From assembly GCF_000227685.2 (NCBI RefSeq), contig NZ_CP007029.1:1648501-1712500 (forward strand): a stretch of DNA of 64,000 bases, in the 5' to 3' direction. The notes beneath the pieces were generated by a model, which saw only the letters and a program-made list of their open reading frames with translations, made no database searches and was not told where the DNA came from. Shown one piece after another: positions 9,229 to 20,321 of the stretch (position 1 is its first letter; every line of letters begins with the position of its first letter). This DNA is from Thioalkalivibrio paradoxus ARh 1 (GTDB lineage Bacteria; Pseudomonadota; Gammaproteobacteria; Ectothiorhodospirales; Ectothiorhodospiraceae). Made by a program: the position numbers and the translations under genes.

Positions 9229-10479
9229 ATGTTCAAGCCCCTGTCCGTTGCCATCGGCCTTCGCTATACACGAGCAAAGCGCCGCAACCACTTCATTTCC
9301 TTCATCTCCGTGGTCTCGATGATCGGTCTGGTGCTGGGCGTCACCGCGCTGATCACCGTGCTGTCGGTGATGAACGGCTTCGAGCGCGAATTGCGCGAAC
9401 GCATTCTGGGCATGGCCTCGCACGCGACCATCCAGGCGCTCGACGGCTCCCTGCGGGAATGGGAGACCGTGCGTCAGCAGGTGGAGGCGGCCGATCCGCG
9501 GGTGTTGGCCGCCGCACCCTATGTCTCGGGCGAAGCGATGCTGAGCGCCTTCGGCAACATTTCCGGCGGTCTGATTCGGGGAATCGACCCTGCGCTCGAA
9601 CGGCGGGTGGCGCGGATCGGCGAGCACATGATCCGCGGTGAACTCGAGGCGCTCGAGGCGGGCGAGTTCCGGATCGTGCTGGGGGTGGAGCTGGCCGCGC
9701 AACTGGGGGTGCGGATCGGCGATCCGGTCGTGCTGATGGCACCGCAGGCGGCGGTCACGCCGGCCGGGGTTCTGCCGCGCATGCGCCGCTTCGAGGTGGC
9801 AGGCCTGTTCGAAGTCGGAATGTACGAGTTCGATCGCGGAACCGCGTTCATTCACCTGGACGATGCGCGGGCGGTATTCCAGACGGGCGAAGGCGTGACC
9901 GGGCTACGCCTGCATCTGGACGATCTGATGCAGGCGGGGGTGGTCAGCCGCGATATCGCGCGGTCGCTGGACGGGATGTTCCGGGTGGCCGACTGGACCC
10001 AGCAGCATGCGAACCTGTTCCGCGCGATCCAGATGGAGAAGGTCGTGATGTTCATCATTCTGTCGCTGATCGTTGCAGTGGCGGCGTTCAATATCGTCTC
10101 GACGCTGGTGATGCTGGTGACCGACAAGCAATCGGACATCGCGATCCTGCGCACGCTGGGGCTCAAGCCGTCCAGTGTGATGCTGGTGTTCATCGTGCAG
10201 GGCGCCGTGATCGGGCTGGTCGGCATCGTGCTCGGCGTGATCGGCGGCGTCAGCCTGGCGCTGAACATCGACGTGGTGGTGCCGCTGATCGAGCGGATTA
10301 CCGGCACCCAGTTCCTGGCTGCAGATGTCTATTATATCAGTGATCTACCAAGCGAACTTCGGGTGGAGGATGTCATTCGGATCAGCGGTCTGGCGTTCGT
10401 GTTGACGCTGCTGGCGACGCTGTTCCCGGCATGGCGCGCGGCCCGCACCCGGCCGGCGGAGGCGCTGCGCTATGAGTGA
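9229..10479 (+). CDS. lolC: Lipoprotein-releasing ABC transporter permease (LolC/LolE family)
   Basis: A 416-residue permease of the LolCDE complex that extracts mature lipoproteins from the inner membrane for transfer to LolA. The N-terminus ([19 protein letters not shown]) and the first membrane helix are typical. A large periplasmic MacB-like domain (about 50-265) precedes three C-terminal membrane helices. It ends [18 protein letters not shown], the family terminus. The ATG at 9229 matches homologues; an upstream in-frame ATG at 9007 lies inside the divergent DUF2782 gene. Only one permease gene is present, so the transporter may use a homodimer or a second permease encoded elsewhere. It overlaps lolD by eight bases. 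Confidence 0.93.
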   Translation: MFKPLSVAIGLRYTRAKRRNHFISFISVVSMIGLVLGVTALITVLSVMNGFERELRERILGMASHATIQALDGSLREWETVRQQVEAADPRVLAAAPYVSGEAMLSAFGNISGGLIRGIDPALERRVARIGEHMIRGELEALEAGEFRIVLGVELAAQLGVRIGDPVVLMAPQAAVTPAGVLPRMRRFEVAGLFEVGMYEFDRGTAFIHLDDARAVFQTGEGVTGLRLHLDDLMQAGVVSRDIARSLDGMFRVADWTQQHANLFRAIQMEKVVMFIILSLIVAVAAFNIVSTLVMLVTDKQSDIAILRTLGLKPSSVMLVFIVQGAVIGLVGIVLGVIGGVSLALNIDVVVPLIERITGTQFLAADVYYISDLPSELRVEDVIRISGLAFVLTLLATLFPAWRAARTRPAEALRYE

Positions 10480-11167
10480 GCCACGCGCGGTGGTGCTGGA
10501 GGCGCAGGGGCTCGAGCGGCGTTTCCGCGAGGGCAGTCTCGATGTCCCGGTATTGAAGGGGGTCGATCTCCAGATCCGGCACGGCGATCAGATCGCGGTG
10601 GTCGGGGCTTCGGGCTCCGGCAAAAGCACATTGCTGCAGTTGCTCGGCGGACTGGATCTGCCGACCGGGGGGCGGGTGTCGATTCACGGCGAGGACTGGT
10701 CGGCGATGAGCGACACCCGGCGCGGCGTGATGCGCAACCGCCACCTCGGGTTCGTCTACCAGTTCCATCATTTGTTGCCGGAGTTCACCGCGCTCGAGAA
10801 CGTGGCGATCCCGTTGATGATCCGCGGGCTCAGCACGCGCCGCGCGCAGGCGGAAGCCGCGGATTGGCTGGGCAAGGTGGACTTGGCCGAGCGCGAACGG
10901 CACAAGCCGTCGGAACTCTCGGGCGGGGAACGCCAGCGCGTCGCGATTGCCCGTGCGATGGTCACCCGGCCGGCGGTGATCCTCGCCGATGAGCCCACCG
11001 GCAACCTGGATCGAGACCGGGCCGGGAAGGTTTTCGCGCTGCTGCAGGCGATGAATCGGGAGACCGGAACCGCGCTGGTGCTCGTCACGCACGATCCTGC
11101 GCTGGCCGCACGCATGGACCGGACGCTGCATCTGACCGATGGGCAGTTGCAGGGCGCAGGCGACTGA
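10472..11167 (+). CDS. lolD: Lipoprotein-releasing ABC transporter ATPase LolD
   Basis: A 231-residue ABC ATPase. Walker A is GASGSGKST at residues 45-53, the signature is [14 protein letters not shown], Walker B is [12 protein letters not shown], and the switch His lies in VLVTHD. The LolD-specific segment around [16 protein letters not shown] is present. Its ATG lies inside the last codons of lolC, giving an eight-base overlap consistent with coupled synthesis of the LolCD complex. Confidence 0.96.
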   Translation: MSEPRAVVLEAQGLERRFREGSLDVPVLKGVDLQIRHGDQIAVVGASGSGKSTLLQLLGGLDLPTGGRVSIHGEDWSAMSDTRRGVMRNRHLGFVYQFHHLLPEFTALENVAIPLMIRGLSTRRAQAEAADWLGKVDLAERERHKPSELSGGERQRVAIARAMVTRPAVILADEPTGNLDRDRAGKVFALLQAMNRETGTALVLVTHDPALAARMDRTLHLTDGQLQGAGD

Positions 11168-11188
11168 CGGCCGGAGCGCGCTTGCACA

Positions 11189-11809
11189 TCAGCCCGGTGG
11201 GCCGTTTCCTCCGGGCGCGTTGTCGCGGACGCCGCGATCGACCGCAGGCCTCCGGTCCCTTGCGTAGGGGTTCTGCTGGCTGTGAACCAGGCGCCGGTGC
11301 AGCCGTGCGCGCCGAAGTTTCAGCCGTTCGACGACGCTGAACCACCAGAGCAGCCGGATCACGATGTAGCCGGTCAGCGATGCGGCCATGGCGAGCAGCA
11401 GGCTGCCGGTCAGCAGTGGCTTCCAGATCGTCAGGAGATCCCCGGTAAACCACTCCAGCGACATTTCGACCCGGAACGAACGCCGCGGCTCGTCGAGAAT
11501 CCAGCGGCCGATGGTGTAGGCTGTATAGAAGATCGGCGGCATGGTCAGGGGATTGGACACCCAGACCAGCAGCACCGATATCGGCAGGTTGACCCGCACC
11601 ACGATCGCGATCGTGGCGGCGACCAGCATCTGCATCGGTATCGGCAGGAACGCGACGAACAGTCCCACGGCAAACGCACCCGCGACGGAGCGCCGGTTCA
11701 GATGCCACAGATCCGCTGCGCGCAGACGTGGCCCCAGCAACCCCAGCGCACGGTGGGCCCGGACCGACTCGTAGGCCGGGAACCACTTCTTGATCAGTTT
11801 CTTCGCCAT
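11189..11809 (-). CDS. DUF2062 inner-membrane protein
   Basis: A 206-residue protein with a DUF2062 domain. Recognisable parts are RRSVAGAFAVGLFVAFLPIPMQ, with an amphipathic helix and first membrane segment, then NLPISVLLVWVSNPLTMPPIFY and a final long membrane helix near residues 150-175. The start at 11809 (MAKKLIKKWFP) matches family members; longer in-frame starts add Arg/Pro-rich sequence and are rejected. The C-terminus is basic and low-complexity. It is convergent with lolD and divergent from comEC. Function unknown; members are sometimes linked to envelope or competence loci. Confidence 0.82.
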   Translation of the reverse strand: MAKKLIKKWFPAYESVRAHRALGLLGPRLRAADLWHLNRRSVAGAFAVGLFVAFLPIPMQMLVAATIAIVVRVNLPISVLLVWVSNPLTMPPIFYTAYTIGRWILDEPRRSFRVEMSLEWFTGDLLTIWKPLLTGSLLLAMAASLTGYIVIRLLWWFSVVERLKLRRARLHRRLVHSQQNPYARDRRPAVDRGVRDNAPGGNGPPG

Positions 11810-11922
11810 CGTTTGCTGGGCGCCGCCAGGCGCAGGGGTGGATGCGGCCGGCCGCGAAGCCGACGGACGGCCCTCGGGCCCGCCGTCCATGATCATATTT
11901 CCGTTGCCGGCCGGATGGAACC

Positions 11923-14256
11923 ATGATCCCGCTGGCGTTCGGGGTACTCGGCGGCGCGGTCGCGGTACATCGACTCGCCGTACTGCCCGACTGGCCCTGG
12001 GTTCTCCTGCTGGTCCCTGCGCTGGCGCTGCTGTTCGAGTCTCGTCTGCATTGGCTCGCAGGCCTGCTGCTCGGAGCCGTGCTGGCCGCAAGCCATGGTC
12101 AGACGTGGCTCGACCGGGCCTTGTCCGGGGATCTGGCCGGTGCCGAGGTGACCGTGTCAGGCCAGATCCACGGCATCCCGAACCATTCCCGCGAACGCTC
12201 GCGGTTCGTCTTGGGCATCGACCAGGTGCATGCCGGGCCGCAGGAGTTCCGCGCGCAACGGCTGCGGGTCACGACGTTTCCAGCCGCCCCCGAACTTCGG
12301 GCCGGAGACCGGCTTCGAGTCACGCTCCGGATTCGGCCGCCGCGGGGCCTGCACAACCCTTCGGGATTCGACTACGGAACCTGGCTGTACCGCGAGGGCA
12401 TCCACGGCCTGGCGACCGTTCGCGGCCAATTGACGCACGAGGGGCGCGCGCAGACCGCGCGGGTGTCCGCAGCCCTGCACCGCGCCCGGGAGGCGGTCCG
12501 GGACGCGATGCACGCGGCGCTCCCCGGGGCCCGTCACCCTGGAGTGATGCAGGCGCTGGTGATCGGCGAGCGCGGAGCCATGGAGGACGACGAGTGGCGC
12601 CTGTTCCTCCATACCGGAACCAACCACCTGATGGCGATTTCGGGCCTGCATGTGGGGCTGGTCGCGGGGTTCGCGGTGCTGATCGCGCGCGTGTTGTGGC
12701 GACGGCTGGCCTGGCTGCGCCCGCGGATCCCGCTGGGGCTGTTCACCGCGATGGCCGCCGTCGTCGCGGCGTCGGTGTACGCGGGGCTGGCCGGCTTCAG
12801 CATTCCGACACAGCGCGCGCTGGTCATGTTGCTGATGGTTACCGCGGCGATCGTCGCCGGCCGCGATCCGCTGTCCTGGCGGATCTATGGTGCGGCACTG
12901 CTGATGGTCATCGCGATGCATCCGCCGAACGTGCTCGCACCCGGGTTCTGGTTTTCGTTCGGCGCGGTGGCGGTGATCCTGCTGCTGATGCAGGGGCGAG
13001 TGGGCCGGCCGGGCCTGTCCGGCTGGTTTGGCCTGCAGGTGTTGCTGGCGCTGGCGCTGCTGCCGCTGAGCCTCGCCTGGTTTCAACTCGGCGCCTGGAT
13101 CGCTCCGGCGGCCAACCTGGTTGCGGTCCCGGTGGTCGGGCTGCTGGTACTGCCGGCGCTGCTTGCGGGCGCCGGGCTCGCGCTGATTTCGCCGGTTCTT
13201 GGAACGCCGCTGCTGTGGTGGGCGGATACCGGTCTCTTCCTGCTCCTGCAGGTGCTCGAGTGGTTGCTGCGGGTTCCGGGCGCGGTGTCGGAGGCGGCGG
13301 TGCAGGGGTTTGCGGCGGTACTGGCCGGGGTCGGCGTGATGTTGCTGCTGTTGCCCCGCCTGCGGGTGCTCGCGCCCTGGATCCTGCTGGCGTGGTTGCC
13401 GCTGGTGTTGCCCCTGGCGCCGCGGCTCGACGACGGGGCGTTTCGTGCCGAACTGCTCGACGTCGGGCAGGGGCTGGCGGTGATCGTGCAGACACGGCGC
13501 CACGCGTTGCTGTACGACGCGGGTCCGGCCTGGGAAGGGGGGTTCGACGCCGGGGATTCGGTGGTGCTGCCGGCGCTGCGGCGTTTGGGCCTGCGCCGGC
13601 TCGACCGGATCGTGGTCAGTCACGAGCACCTGGATCATCGCGGCGGGGTGGCGGCGGTGGCGGCGGCGATGCCCGTCGGGAAAACCCTGAGCCGGCGCCC
13701 GGACCTGCACGCAGGCGAGGAGGCCTGCGAGGCGGGCCTGTCCTGGGAGTGGGACGGTGTGCAGTTTCGCACCCTGCACCCGCCGGCTTTCTGGGACGAC
13801 GGCAATGCGGCTTCCTGCGTGCTCTCGGTGCACGGCCGCGGGGGTCGGTTGCTGCTGACCGGAGACGTGGAAGGGCTGGGCGAGAGCGTGCTGGTGCGCG
13901 CCGAGCCGGAAGCGTTGGCGACCGACCTGCTGCTGGTCCCTCATCATGGCGCCCGTGGCGTGTTCGAACGGGGTTTGCTGGAAGCGGCCGCGCCGCGCGC
14001 CGCGTGGGTCAGTCGCGGCTTCGACAACCGGTTCGGTCACCCGGCCCCCGACGTGACCGAGCGGCTGCGGCAGGCCTGCGTGCCGCTGCTGGATAGCGCC
14101 GAACGCGGGATGCTCTGGCTGGAGGCGGGACCGGACGGCCTTCGTCTGGGGCCGGGCAGCCGCGCCGAACGTCCCCGCTTCTGGCAGCCGCCGGTGCCGC
14201 CGCTGGAGTCGCTTCCCGAAGGCTGTCCCGATGCCGGCGAGGGGTTGCGCTGGTGA
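11923..14256 (+). CDS. comEC: DNA internalisation protein ComEC/Rec2
   Basis: A 777-residue polytopic protein that forms the inner-membrane channel for single-stranded DNA in natural transformation. Order of domains: N-terminal helices, a soluble OB-like DUF4131 domain (about 50-190), the Competence transmembrane core starting near the NHLMAISGLHVGLVAG motif (about 230), and a C-terminal metallo-beta-lactamase domain with SHEHLDHRGG at about residue 566 and LLVPHHGARG. The His/Asp metal ligands look intact. The start at 11923 is typical (MIPLAFGVLGG). Together with the small ComEA-like protein at 29865 it suggests at least part of a DNA-uptake apparatus. Confidence 0.93.
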   Translation: MIPLAFGVLGGAVAVHRLAVLPDWPWVLLLVPALALLFESRLHWLAGLLLGAVLAASHGQTWLDRALSGDLAGAEVTVSGQIHGIPNHSRERSRFVLGIDQVHAGPQEFRAQRLRVTTFPAAPELRAGDRLRVTLRIRPPRGLHNPSGFDYGTWLYREGIHGLATVRGQLTHEGRAQTARVSAALHRAREAVRDAMHAALPGARHPGVMQALVIGERGAMEDDEWRLFLHTGTNHLMAISGLHVGLVAGFAVLIARVLWRRLAWLRPRIPLGLFTAMAAVVAASVYAGLAGFSIPTQRALVMLLMVTAAIVAGRDPLSWRIYGAALLMVIAMHPPNVLAPGFWFSFGAVAVILLLMQGRVGRPGLSGWFGLQVLLALALLPLSLAWFQLGAWIAPAANLVAVPVVGLLVLPALLAGAGLALISPVLGTPLLWWADTGLFLLLQVLEWLLRVPGAVSEAAVQGFAAVLAGVGVMLLLLPRLRVLAPWILLAWLPLVLPLAPRLDDGAFRAELLDVGQGLAVIVQTRRHALLYDAGPAWEGGFDAGDSVVLPALRRLGLRRLDRIVVSHEHLDHRGGVAAVAAAMPVGKTLSRRPDLHAGEEACEAGLSWEWDGVQFRTLHPPAFWDDGNAASCVLSVHGRGGRLLLTGDVEGLGESVLVRAEPEALATDLLLVPHHGARGVFERGLLEAAAPRAAWVSRGFDNRFGHPAPDVTERLRQACVPLLDSAERGMLWLEAGPDGLRLGPGSRAERPRFWQPPVPPLESLPEGCPDAGEGLRW

Positions 14257-14310
14257 CGAGCGATGCCATCCGGCCATCGGACGGGGCAGGTGGCATGTAG
14301 AATGGCGGCC

Positions 14311-15375
14311 ATGAACGAGACCCTGCCCGATACCATCCGCCCGATCCGTTTCGACGGCGGAGCCCTCTATCTGCTCGATCAGCGCCGGCTTCCGGGCGCG
14401 ATGCGCGAGAACCGCTACGATGACGCCGGCGACGTCGCGGCAGCGATTCGGGACATGGTCGTGCGCGGCGCGCCGGCCATCGGCATTGCCGCGGCGTTCG
14501 CGGTGGTGCTGGCCTGCCGGTCGGCGGCCAGTGCTGCGGCGGCGGACTGGCGGGCGCAGGTGGAGCGGGCGATCGCGCAGCTGGAAGCGTCGCGGCCGAC
14601 CGCGGTCAACCTGTTCTGGGCGCTGGACCGAATGCGGGCAGTGCTGGCGGCGTGTCCGTCTGCCGACGAGGCCGAGGTCCGGACGCTTGCCGAGGCGCAG
14701 CGCATGCTGGCGGCGGACATCGCGGCCAACCGGCGCCTCGGCGCCGCCGGTGCCGAACTGATCGAACCCGGACGCGCGGTGCTTACCCACTGCAATACCG
14801 GGTCGTTGGCGACCGGCGGGTTCGGAACCGCGCTCGGGGTGATCCGGTCCGCCTGGGCTCAAGGCCGGATCCGCGAAGTGTTTGCCGACGAGACCCGGCC
14901 CTGGCTGCAGGGAGCACGGCTGACCGCCTGGGAATTGCTCCACGACGGCATTCCGGTGCATCTGCTCTGCGAGGGCGCGGCCGCCAGCCTGCTGCGTTCC
15001 GGGCAGGTCGGCTGGGTGATCGTCGGCGCCGATCGGATCGCCGCGAACGGCGATACCGCCAATAAGATCGGCACCTACGGGCTCGCACTGCTGGCCCGTG
15101 AGCACGGGGTGCGTTTCATGGTCGCGGCTCCGGTCAGCACCATCGACTTCGATACCGCGGACGGTTCCGGGATCCCGATCGAGATGCGTCCCGAATCCGA
15201 GGTGCTGGAACTTGGCGGCCGGGCCATCGCACCCCCCGGGGCCCGCGGCTGGAATCCTGCCTTCGATGTGACCCCGGCGCGGCTGATCGACGCGATCGTG
15301 ACCGAGCTCGGCGTGGTGCAGCAGCCCGACCGGGCCCGGCTGGCGGCTCTGCGGGAGCCGATCGCGGCGCAATGA
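14311..15375 (+). CDS. mtnA: S-methyl-5-thioribose-1-phosphate isomerase
   Basis: A 354-residue enzyme of the methionine salvage pathway that isomerises methylthioribose-1-phosphate to methylthioribulose-1-phosphate. The catalytic Cys lies in [19 protein letters not shown] and the catalytic Asp in [21 protein letters not shown]. The early [14 protein letters not shown] segment is also diagnostic. The start at 14311 ([12 protein letters not shown]) is favoured over upstream ATGs at 14263 and 14302. A TAGAAT hexamer sits only 8 bases before this ATG; if it is a -10 element the transcript would be nearly leaderless, but no convincing -35 was seen. Confidence 0.94.
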   Translation: MNETLPDTIRPIRFDGGALYLLDQRRLPGAMRENRYDDAGDVAAAIRDMVVRGAPAIGIAAAFAVVLACRSAASAAAADWRAQVERAIAQLEASRPTAVNLFWALDRMRAVLAACPSADEAEVRTLAEAQRMLAADIAANRRLGAAGAELIEPGRAVLTHCNTGSLATGGFGTALGVIRSAWAQGRIREVFADETRPWLQGARLTAWELLHDGIPVHLLCEGAAASLLRSGQVGWVIVGADRIAANGDTANKIGTYGLALLAREHGVRFMVAAPVSTIDFDTADGSGIPIEMRPESEVLELGGRAIAPPGARGWNPAFDVTPARLIDAIVTELGVVQQPDRARLAALREPIAAQ

Positions 15376-15452
15376 TTCGCAGCGTGCGCACCGCGTTTGC
15401 CCCGCTATGGTAGACTCGCGCGTTTACCGTTCCCGGAGCCCTGCGCGCGCCG

Positions 15453-18065
15453 ATGGCTGAATTCGCCAAGGAAATCTTTCCGGTCAACCTCGAGGACGAG
15501 ATGCAGCAGTCCTACCTCGACTACGCGATGAGCGTGATCGTGGGTCGGGCGCTGCCAGATGTCCGCGACGGTCTGAAGCCGGTACACCGCCGCGTGCTCT
15601 ACGCGATGCGCGAACTCGGCAACGAGTACAACAAGCCGTACAAGAAATCGGCGCGCGTGGTCGGCGACGTGATCGGCAAATACCACCCGCACGGCGATTC
15701 GGCGGTGTACGATGCGATCGTGCGCATGGCGCAGCCGTTCTCGGTGCGCTACATGCTGATCGACGGCCAGGGCAACTTCGGCTCGGTGGATGGCGACGCC
15801 CCCGCGGCGATGCGCTACACCGAAGTGCGCATGGCGCGCATCGCCCAGGAACTGCTGGCCGATATCGACAAGGAGACGGTCGACTTCGTCGACAACTACG
15901 ACGGTTCCGAGCGCGAGCCGTCGGTGCTGCCGAGCAAGTTCCCGCACCTGCTGGTCAACGGCTCGGCGGGGATTGCGGTGGGCATGGCGACCAACGTGCC
16001 GCCGCACAACCTCGGCGAGGTGATCGACGCCTGTGTGGCACTGATCGACGACCCGGAAATCAGCGTCGACGGGCTGATGGAACACCTTCCGGGCCCCGAT
16101 TTTCCCACTGCCGCGATCATCAACGGTGTCGATGGGATCCACGACGCCTACCGCACCGGTCGCGGCCGTGTTTACATCCGTGCCCGCACCCATACCGAGC
16201 CGCTCGAGGGAGGGCAGCGCGAGGCGATCATCGTCAGCGAGCTGCCCTACCAAGTGAACAAGGCCCGGCTGATCGAGAAGATCGCGGAACTGGTGAAGGA
16301 ACGCCGGATCGAGGGGATCAGCGAACTGCGCGACGAGTCCGACAAGGACGGCATGCGCATCGTGATCGAACTCCGTCGCGGCGAAGTGCCCGAAGTGGTG
16401 CTGAACCACCTGTTCATGCACACCCAGCTGCAGAACGTGTTCGGCATCAACATGGTCGCGTTGGTCGACGGCCAGCCGCGGCTGCTGGACCTGCGCCAGA
16501 TCCTGGAAGCCTTCCTGCGCCATCGCCGCGAGGTCGTGACCCGCAGGACGATCTTCGATCTGCGCAAGGCCCGGGAGCGTGCGCATATCCTCGAGGGGCT
16601 GGCGGTCGCGCTGGCGAACATCGACGAGATCATCGCGCTGATCAAGGCCGCACCGAACCCGGCCGAGGCCAAGGCCGGTCTGCTCGGCCGCGCCTGGCCG
16701 CCGGGCATGGTGACGACCATGCTCGAGCGTGCGGGCGCGCATGCGTCGCGGCCTGAAGAGCTGGCCGCCGAGTTCGGTCCGGGCGAGGACGGCTACCGTC
16801 TGTCCGAGGCGCAGGCACAGGCCATCCTCGACCTGCGCCTGCACCGGCTGACCGGGCTCGAGCAGGAGAAGATCCTCGACGAATACCGCGAGTTGCTGGA
16901 ACTGATCGACGACCTGCTGGATATCCTCGGTTCCGGCGAGCGCCTGCAGGAAGAGATCCGCAACGAGTTGCTGGCGGTCCGGGAACAGTACGGCGATGCC
17001 CGCCGCACCGAGATCCGGGAGGCCCATGCCAACCTGACCCTCGCGGACCTGATCGGGGAAGAGGACGTCGTCGTCACCCTGTCGCACGCGGGCTACGTCA
17101 AGTACCAGCCGCTGACCGCCTATCGTGCGCAGCGCCGCGGCGGCCGCGGCAAGGCCGCGACCAGCTTCCGCGAAGAGGATTTCATCGATCGCCTGCTGGT
17201 CGCGAATACGCACGACACCATCCTCTGTTTCTCCAGCCGTGGTCGGGTCTACTGGATCAAGGTCTACGAGCTGCCGCAGGGGAGCCGGGTCGCCCGCGGC
17301 AAGCCGATCGTGAACCTGCTGCCGCTGGAACCCGACGAGCGCATCAACGCGATCCTGCCCGTGCGCGGGTACGCGGAGGACCGCTTCGTGTTCATGGTTA
17401 CCGCGGGCGGAACGGTCAAGAAGACACCGCTGACCGATTTCTCCCGTCCGCGCACCGCCGGCATCATTGCGGTCGATCTGCGCGAGGGCGACTATCTGGT
17501 CGACGTCGCGCTGACCGACGGCAGCCAGGAGGTGATGTTGGTGACCTCCGCCGGCAAGGCGGTTCGATTCCCCGAAACCGACGTGCGCGCGATGGGGCGC
17601 GCCGCCTGCGGCGTGCGCGGGGTGCGCATGGACGAGACGCACCGGGTGATCGCACTGCTGATCGTCGGCGAGGGGTCGGCGCTGTTCGCGAGCGAGTTCG
17701 GCTACGGGAAACGAACCGGATTCGACGAGTTCCCGGTACACCGGCGCGGCGGCCAGGGGGTGATCGCGATCCAGTGCGCGGGGCGTAACGGAATGCTGAT
17801 CGGGGCTGCGCGCGTGCTCGACGATCAGGAAGTGATGTTGATTACCGATGCCGGGACGCTGGTGCGCACAGCGGTCGCGCAGATCCCACTGATCGGGCGC
17901 AATACGCAGGGCGTGCGCCTGATCCGCCTGAGCGAGGGCGAGAAACTCGCGGAACTCGCGCGCGTCGAGCGGCTGCAGGGAGAGGACGACCCCGAAGAAG
18001 CCGATGACGATACCGCGTCCGGTGCCGAAGCGCCGCCCGAGACCGACAACGGAGAAGCAGAATGA
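15453..18065 (+). CDS. gyrA: DNA gyrase subunit A
   Basis: A 870-residue topoisomerase II subunit that breaks and reseals DNA. The catalytic tyrosine is Tyr122 in AMRYTEVRM. The quinolone-determining region reads HGDSAVYD with Ser83 and Asp87 at exactly the E. coli positions, so the sequence is the susceptible type at these two sites. The C-terminal beta-pinwheel carries the GyrA box QRRGGRG near residue 560, and the protein ends in an acidic tail. It opens a long run of co-directional genes and overlaps serC by four bases (ATGA), an arrangement known in other gammaproteobacteria. Confidence 0.98.
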   Translation: MAEFAKEIFPVNLEDEMQQSYLDYAMSVIVGRALPDVRDGLKPVHRRVLYAMRELGNEYNKPYKKSARVVGDVIGKYHPHGDSAVYDAIVRMAQPFSVRYMLIDGQGNFGSVDGDAPAAMRYTEVRMARIAQELLADIDKETVDFVDNYDGSEREPSVLPSKFPHLLVNGSAGIAVGMATNVPPHNLGEVIDACVALIDDPEISVDGLMEHLPGPDFPTAAIINGVDGIHDAYRTGRGRVYIRARTHTEPLEGGQREAIIVSELPYQVNKARLIEKIAELVKERRIEGISELRDESDKDGMRIVIELRRGEVPEVVLNHLFMHTQLQNVFGINMVALVDGQPRLLDLRQILEAFLRHRREVVTRRTIFDLRKARERAHILEGLAVALANIDEIIALIKAAPNPAEAKAGLLGRAWPPGMVTTMLERAGAHASRPEELAAEFGPGEDGYRLSEAQAQAILDLRLHRLTGLEQEKILDEYRELLELIDDLLDILGSGERLQEEIRNELLAVREQYGDARRTEIREAHANLTLADLIGEEDVVVTLSHAGYVKYQPLTAYRAQRRGGRGKAATSFREEDFIDRLLVANTHDTILCFSSRGRVYWIKVYELPQGSRVARGKPIVNLLPLEPDERINAILPVRGYAEDRFVFMVTAGGTVKKTPLTDFSRPRTAGIIAVDLREGDYLVDVALTDGSQEVMLVTSAGKAVRFPETDVRAMGRAACGVRGVRMDETHRVIALLIVGEGSALFASEFGYGKRTGFDEFPVHRRGGQGVIAIQCAGRNGMLIGAARVLDDQEVMLITDAGTLVRTAVAQIPLIGRNTQGVRLIRLSEGEKLAELARVERLQGEDDPEEADDDTASGAEAPPETDNGEAE

Positions 18066-19144
18066 GTCGAGTATTCAATTTCAGCGCCGGACCCGCGGCC
18101 CTGCCGGAGAGCGTGCTGCAGCGCGCCCAGGCCGAGTGCGCCGATTTCCGCGGTGCCGGCATGTCCGTGATGGAGATGAGCCATCGCGGCAAGATATTCA
18201 TGGAAGTTGCGGAAAAAGCGGAGCAGGATCTGCGCAGGCTGCTGAACGTGCCCGACGACTATGTCGTGCTGTTTCTGCAGGGGGGTGCGACTGGGCAGTT
18301 CGCGGCGGTGCCGCTGAACCTGCAGTCGGGCGGGCAGGCGATGGATTACCTGGATACCGGGGCCTGGTCGGGCAAGGCGATCAAGGAAGCCCAGAAGTAC
18401 GGCCCGGTGAACATCGTCGCCAGCAGCCAGAGCCATGGCTATGCGTCGATCCCCGACCCGTCGGCCTGGAAATTGGATCCGGGCGCAGCCTATGTGCATT
18501 ACACGCCGAACGAGACGATCGGTGGCGTCGAGTTCCATTTCGTGCCCGAGACCGGGAACGTGCCGCTGGTTGCGGACATGTCGTCGACGATCCTGTCGCG
18601 GCCGATCGATGTCGCGCGCTACGGGGTGATCTACGCGGGAGCCCAGAAGAACATCGGTCCCGCAGGGCTGACGGTGGTGATCGTGCGCAGGGACCTGATG
18701 GAACGCAAGTCGGCCGCGGTTCCGGCGGTGGTCGATTATGCGTTGCAGGACAAGAACGAGTCGATGTACAACACCCCGCCCACCTTCGCCTGGTACCTCG
18801 CGGGACTGGTGTTCGAGTGGCTGACGGAGCAGGGCGGGCTGGCCGGAATGGCCGAAATCAACGAGCGCAAGGCGCGCAAGCTGTACCATTTCGTCGACAA
18901 CTCCGAGTTCTACCGCAATCCGGTGGAGCCCTCGGCGCGGTCGTGGATGAATGTCCCGTTCATCCTGGCGGACGACGCACTCGACGGCAGCTTTCTGAAG
19001 CAGGCCGAAGATGCTGGGCTTTCCGGCCTGAAAGGCCATCGCTCGGTCGGTGGCATGCGTGCGAGCATCTACAACGCGGTGCCCGAGGCAGCCGTGGACG
19101 CGCTGATCGAATTCATGGCCGATTTCGAACAGCGGCATGCCTGA
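18062..19144 (+). CDS. serC: Phosphoserine aminotransferase
   Basis: A 360-residue class V PLP aminotransferase that makes phosphoserine from 3-phosphohydroxypyruvate and also acts in pyridoxal phosphate synthesis. It begins [11 protein letters not shown], and the PLP-binding lysine is predicted as Lys196 in [24 protein letters not shown] binds the cofactor phosphate. The ATGA overlap with gyrA fixes the start. serA follows within 13 bases, so two consecutive steps of serine synthesis are co-encoded. Confidence 0.97.
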   Translation: MSRVFNFSAGPAALPESVLQRAQAECADFRGAGMSVMEMSHRGKIFMEVAEKAEQDLRRLLNVPDDYVVLFLQGGATGQFAAVPLNLQSGGQAMDYLDTGAWSGKAIKEAQKYGPVNIVASSQSHGYASIPDPSAWKLDPGAAYVHYTPNETIGGVEFHFVPETGNVPLVADMSSTILSRPIDVARYGVIYAGAQKNIGPAGLTVVIVRRDLMERKSAAVPAVVDYALQDKNESMYNTPPTFAWYLAGLVFEWLTEQGGLAGMAEINERKARKLYHFVDNSEFYRNPVEPSARSWMNVPFILADDALDGSFLKQAEDAGLSGLKGHRSVGGMRASIYNAVPEAAVDALIEFMADFEQRHA

Positions 19145-19157
19145 GCGGGTGGCGAAC

Positions 19158-20321
19158 ATGTACCGGATCCAGACCTTCAACAACATTGCCATTCGCGGTC
19201 TCGAGCGGTTTCCGCGGGAAACCTACGAGGTCGCGTCGAGCCTGCCGGACCCCGATGCGTTCATGCTGCGCTCGCACAATCTGCACGAAACGCCGATTCC
19301 GGACTCGGTGATCGCGGTCGGCCGCGCCGGCAGCGGCGTGAACAATATCCCGGTCGATCTGCTGTCCGAACGCGGCGTTGCGGTGTTCAATGCCCCGGGC
19401 GCGAACGCCAATGCCGTCAAGGAGCTGGTGATCGGCGGGTTGCTGCTGGCGGCGCGCAATCTGGTCCCGGCAGCGGAATACCTGCGCGGACTCGACAGCG
19501 ATCTGCCGGACTTCGAGAAGCGGGTGGAGGATGGCAAGAAGCGCTTCGTCGGATTCGAACTCCCGGGACGGACGCTCGGCGTGATCGGCCTTGGCGCAAT
19601 CGGCGTGAAGATCGCGAACGCCGCGCGCGCGCTGGGCATGCACGTGATCGGCTACGACCCGAAGATCACGGTCGAGAGCGCCTGGCGCCTGGCGTCCGAC
19701 GTCGAGCGCGCGCGCAGCGTCGACGCGGTCGTCAGCCAGGCCGACGTGATCACCTTTCACGTGCCGCTGAACGACCAGACCCGCAACATCCTGGACGCGA
19801 CCCGCATCCGTTCGCTGAAACCCGGGGCGATCGTGATCAACCTGGCGCGCGACGGCGTGGTCGACGACGCGGCGCTGTGCGCGGCGCTGGACGACAACCG
19901 TTTACATGCCTATGTCAGCGATTTCCCGACCCCCGCGCTGGTCCGGCACCCGCGCGTGATCGCGCTGCCGCACCTTGGGGCCTCCACAGCCGAATCCGAG
20001 GAAAACTGCGCGGTGATGATCGCCGATCAGCTCCGCAACTACCTGGAGAACGGCAATGTGGTGAATGCCGTGAATCTGCCGATGCTCAGTCTCGAGCGCA
20101 AGGGCGATTCGCGGCTTGCGATCGTGAACCGGAACCTGCCGGACCGGGTCGGTCAGATCTCGCATGTACTGGGGCAGAACGGGGTGAACATCGTGCACCT
20201 GGTGAACGAGTCCCGGGGCGATCTGGCCTACACGCTGCTCGACGTCGAAGGGGCGGTCGATGCCGCCACCGCCGAGGCGATTGCGGGCATCGACGGGGTT
20301 CTGCGCTTCCGGATCCTCTAG
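19158..20321 (+). CDS. serA: D-3-phosphoglycerate dehydrogenase (ACT-domain type)
   Basis: A 387-residue D-2-hydroxyacid dehydrogenase. The NAD-binding GLGAIGVKIANAA lies near residue 145. The catalytic Arg, Glu and His can be placed in INLARDGVVDD, around the acidic segment after it, and in LPHLGASTAESEENC. A C-terminal ACT domain of about 75 residues (RLAIVNRNLPDRVGQIS onward) probably senses serine. The start MYRIQTFNNI at 19158 matches homologues; an in-frame ATG at 19137, overlapping serC, would add seven residues. The TAG stop shares its last base with the GTG start of pheA. Confidence 0.95.
   Translation: MYRIQTFNNIAIRGLERFPRETYEVASSLPDPDAFMLRSHNLHETPIPDSVIAVGRAGSGVNNIPVDLLSERGVAVFNAPGANANAVKELVIGGLLLAARNLVPAAEYLRGLDSDLPDFEKRVEDGKKRFVGFELPGRTLGVIGLGAIGVKIANAARALGMHVIGYDPKITVESAWRLASDVERARSVDAVVSQADVITFHVPLNDQTRNILDATRIRSLKPGAIVINLARDGVVDDAALCAALDDNRLHAYVSDFPTPALVRHPRVIALPHLGASTAESEENCAVMIADQLRNYLENGNVVNAVNLPMLSLERKGDSRLAIVNRNLPDRVGQISHVLGQNGVNIVHLVNESRGDLAYTLLDVEGAVDAATAEAIAGIDGVLRFRIL

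Noticed and set aside
14298-14303. TAGAAT as a -10 element giving a leaderless mtnA transcript.
   Set aside because: No credible -35 lies at the proper distance, so the hexamer alone is not enough.
12157-17741. Long minus-strand frames opposite comEC, mtnA and gyrA (1071 and 778 codons).
   Set aside because: Antisense to clear genes, with compositional bias and no recognisable domains.
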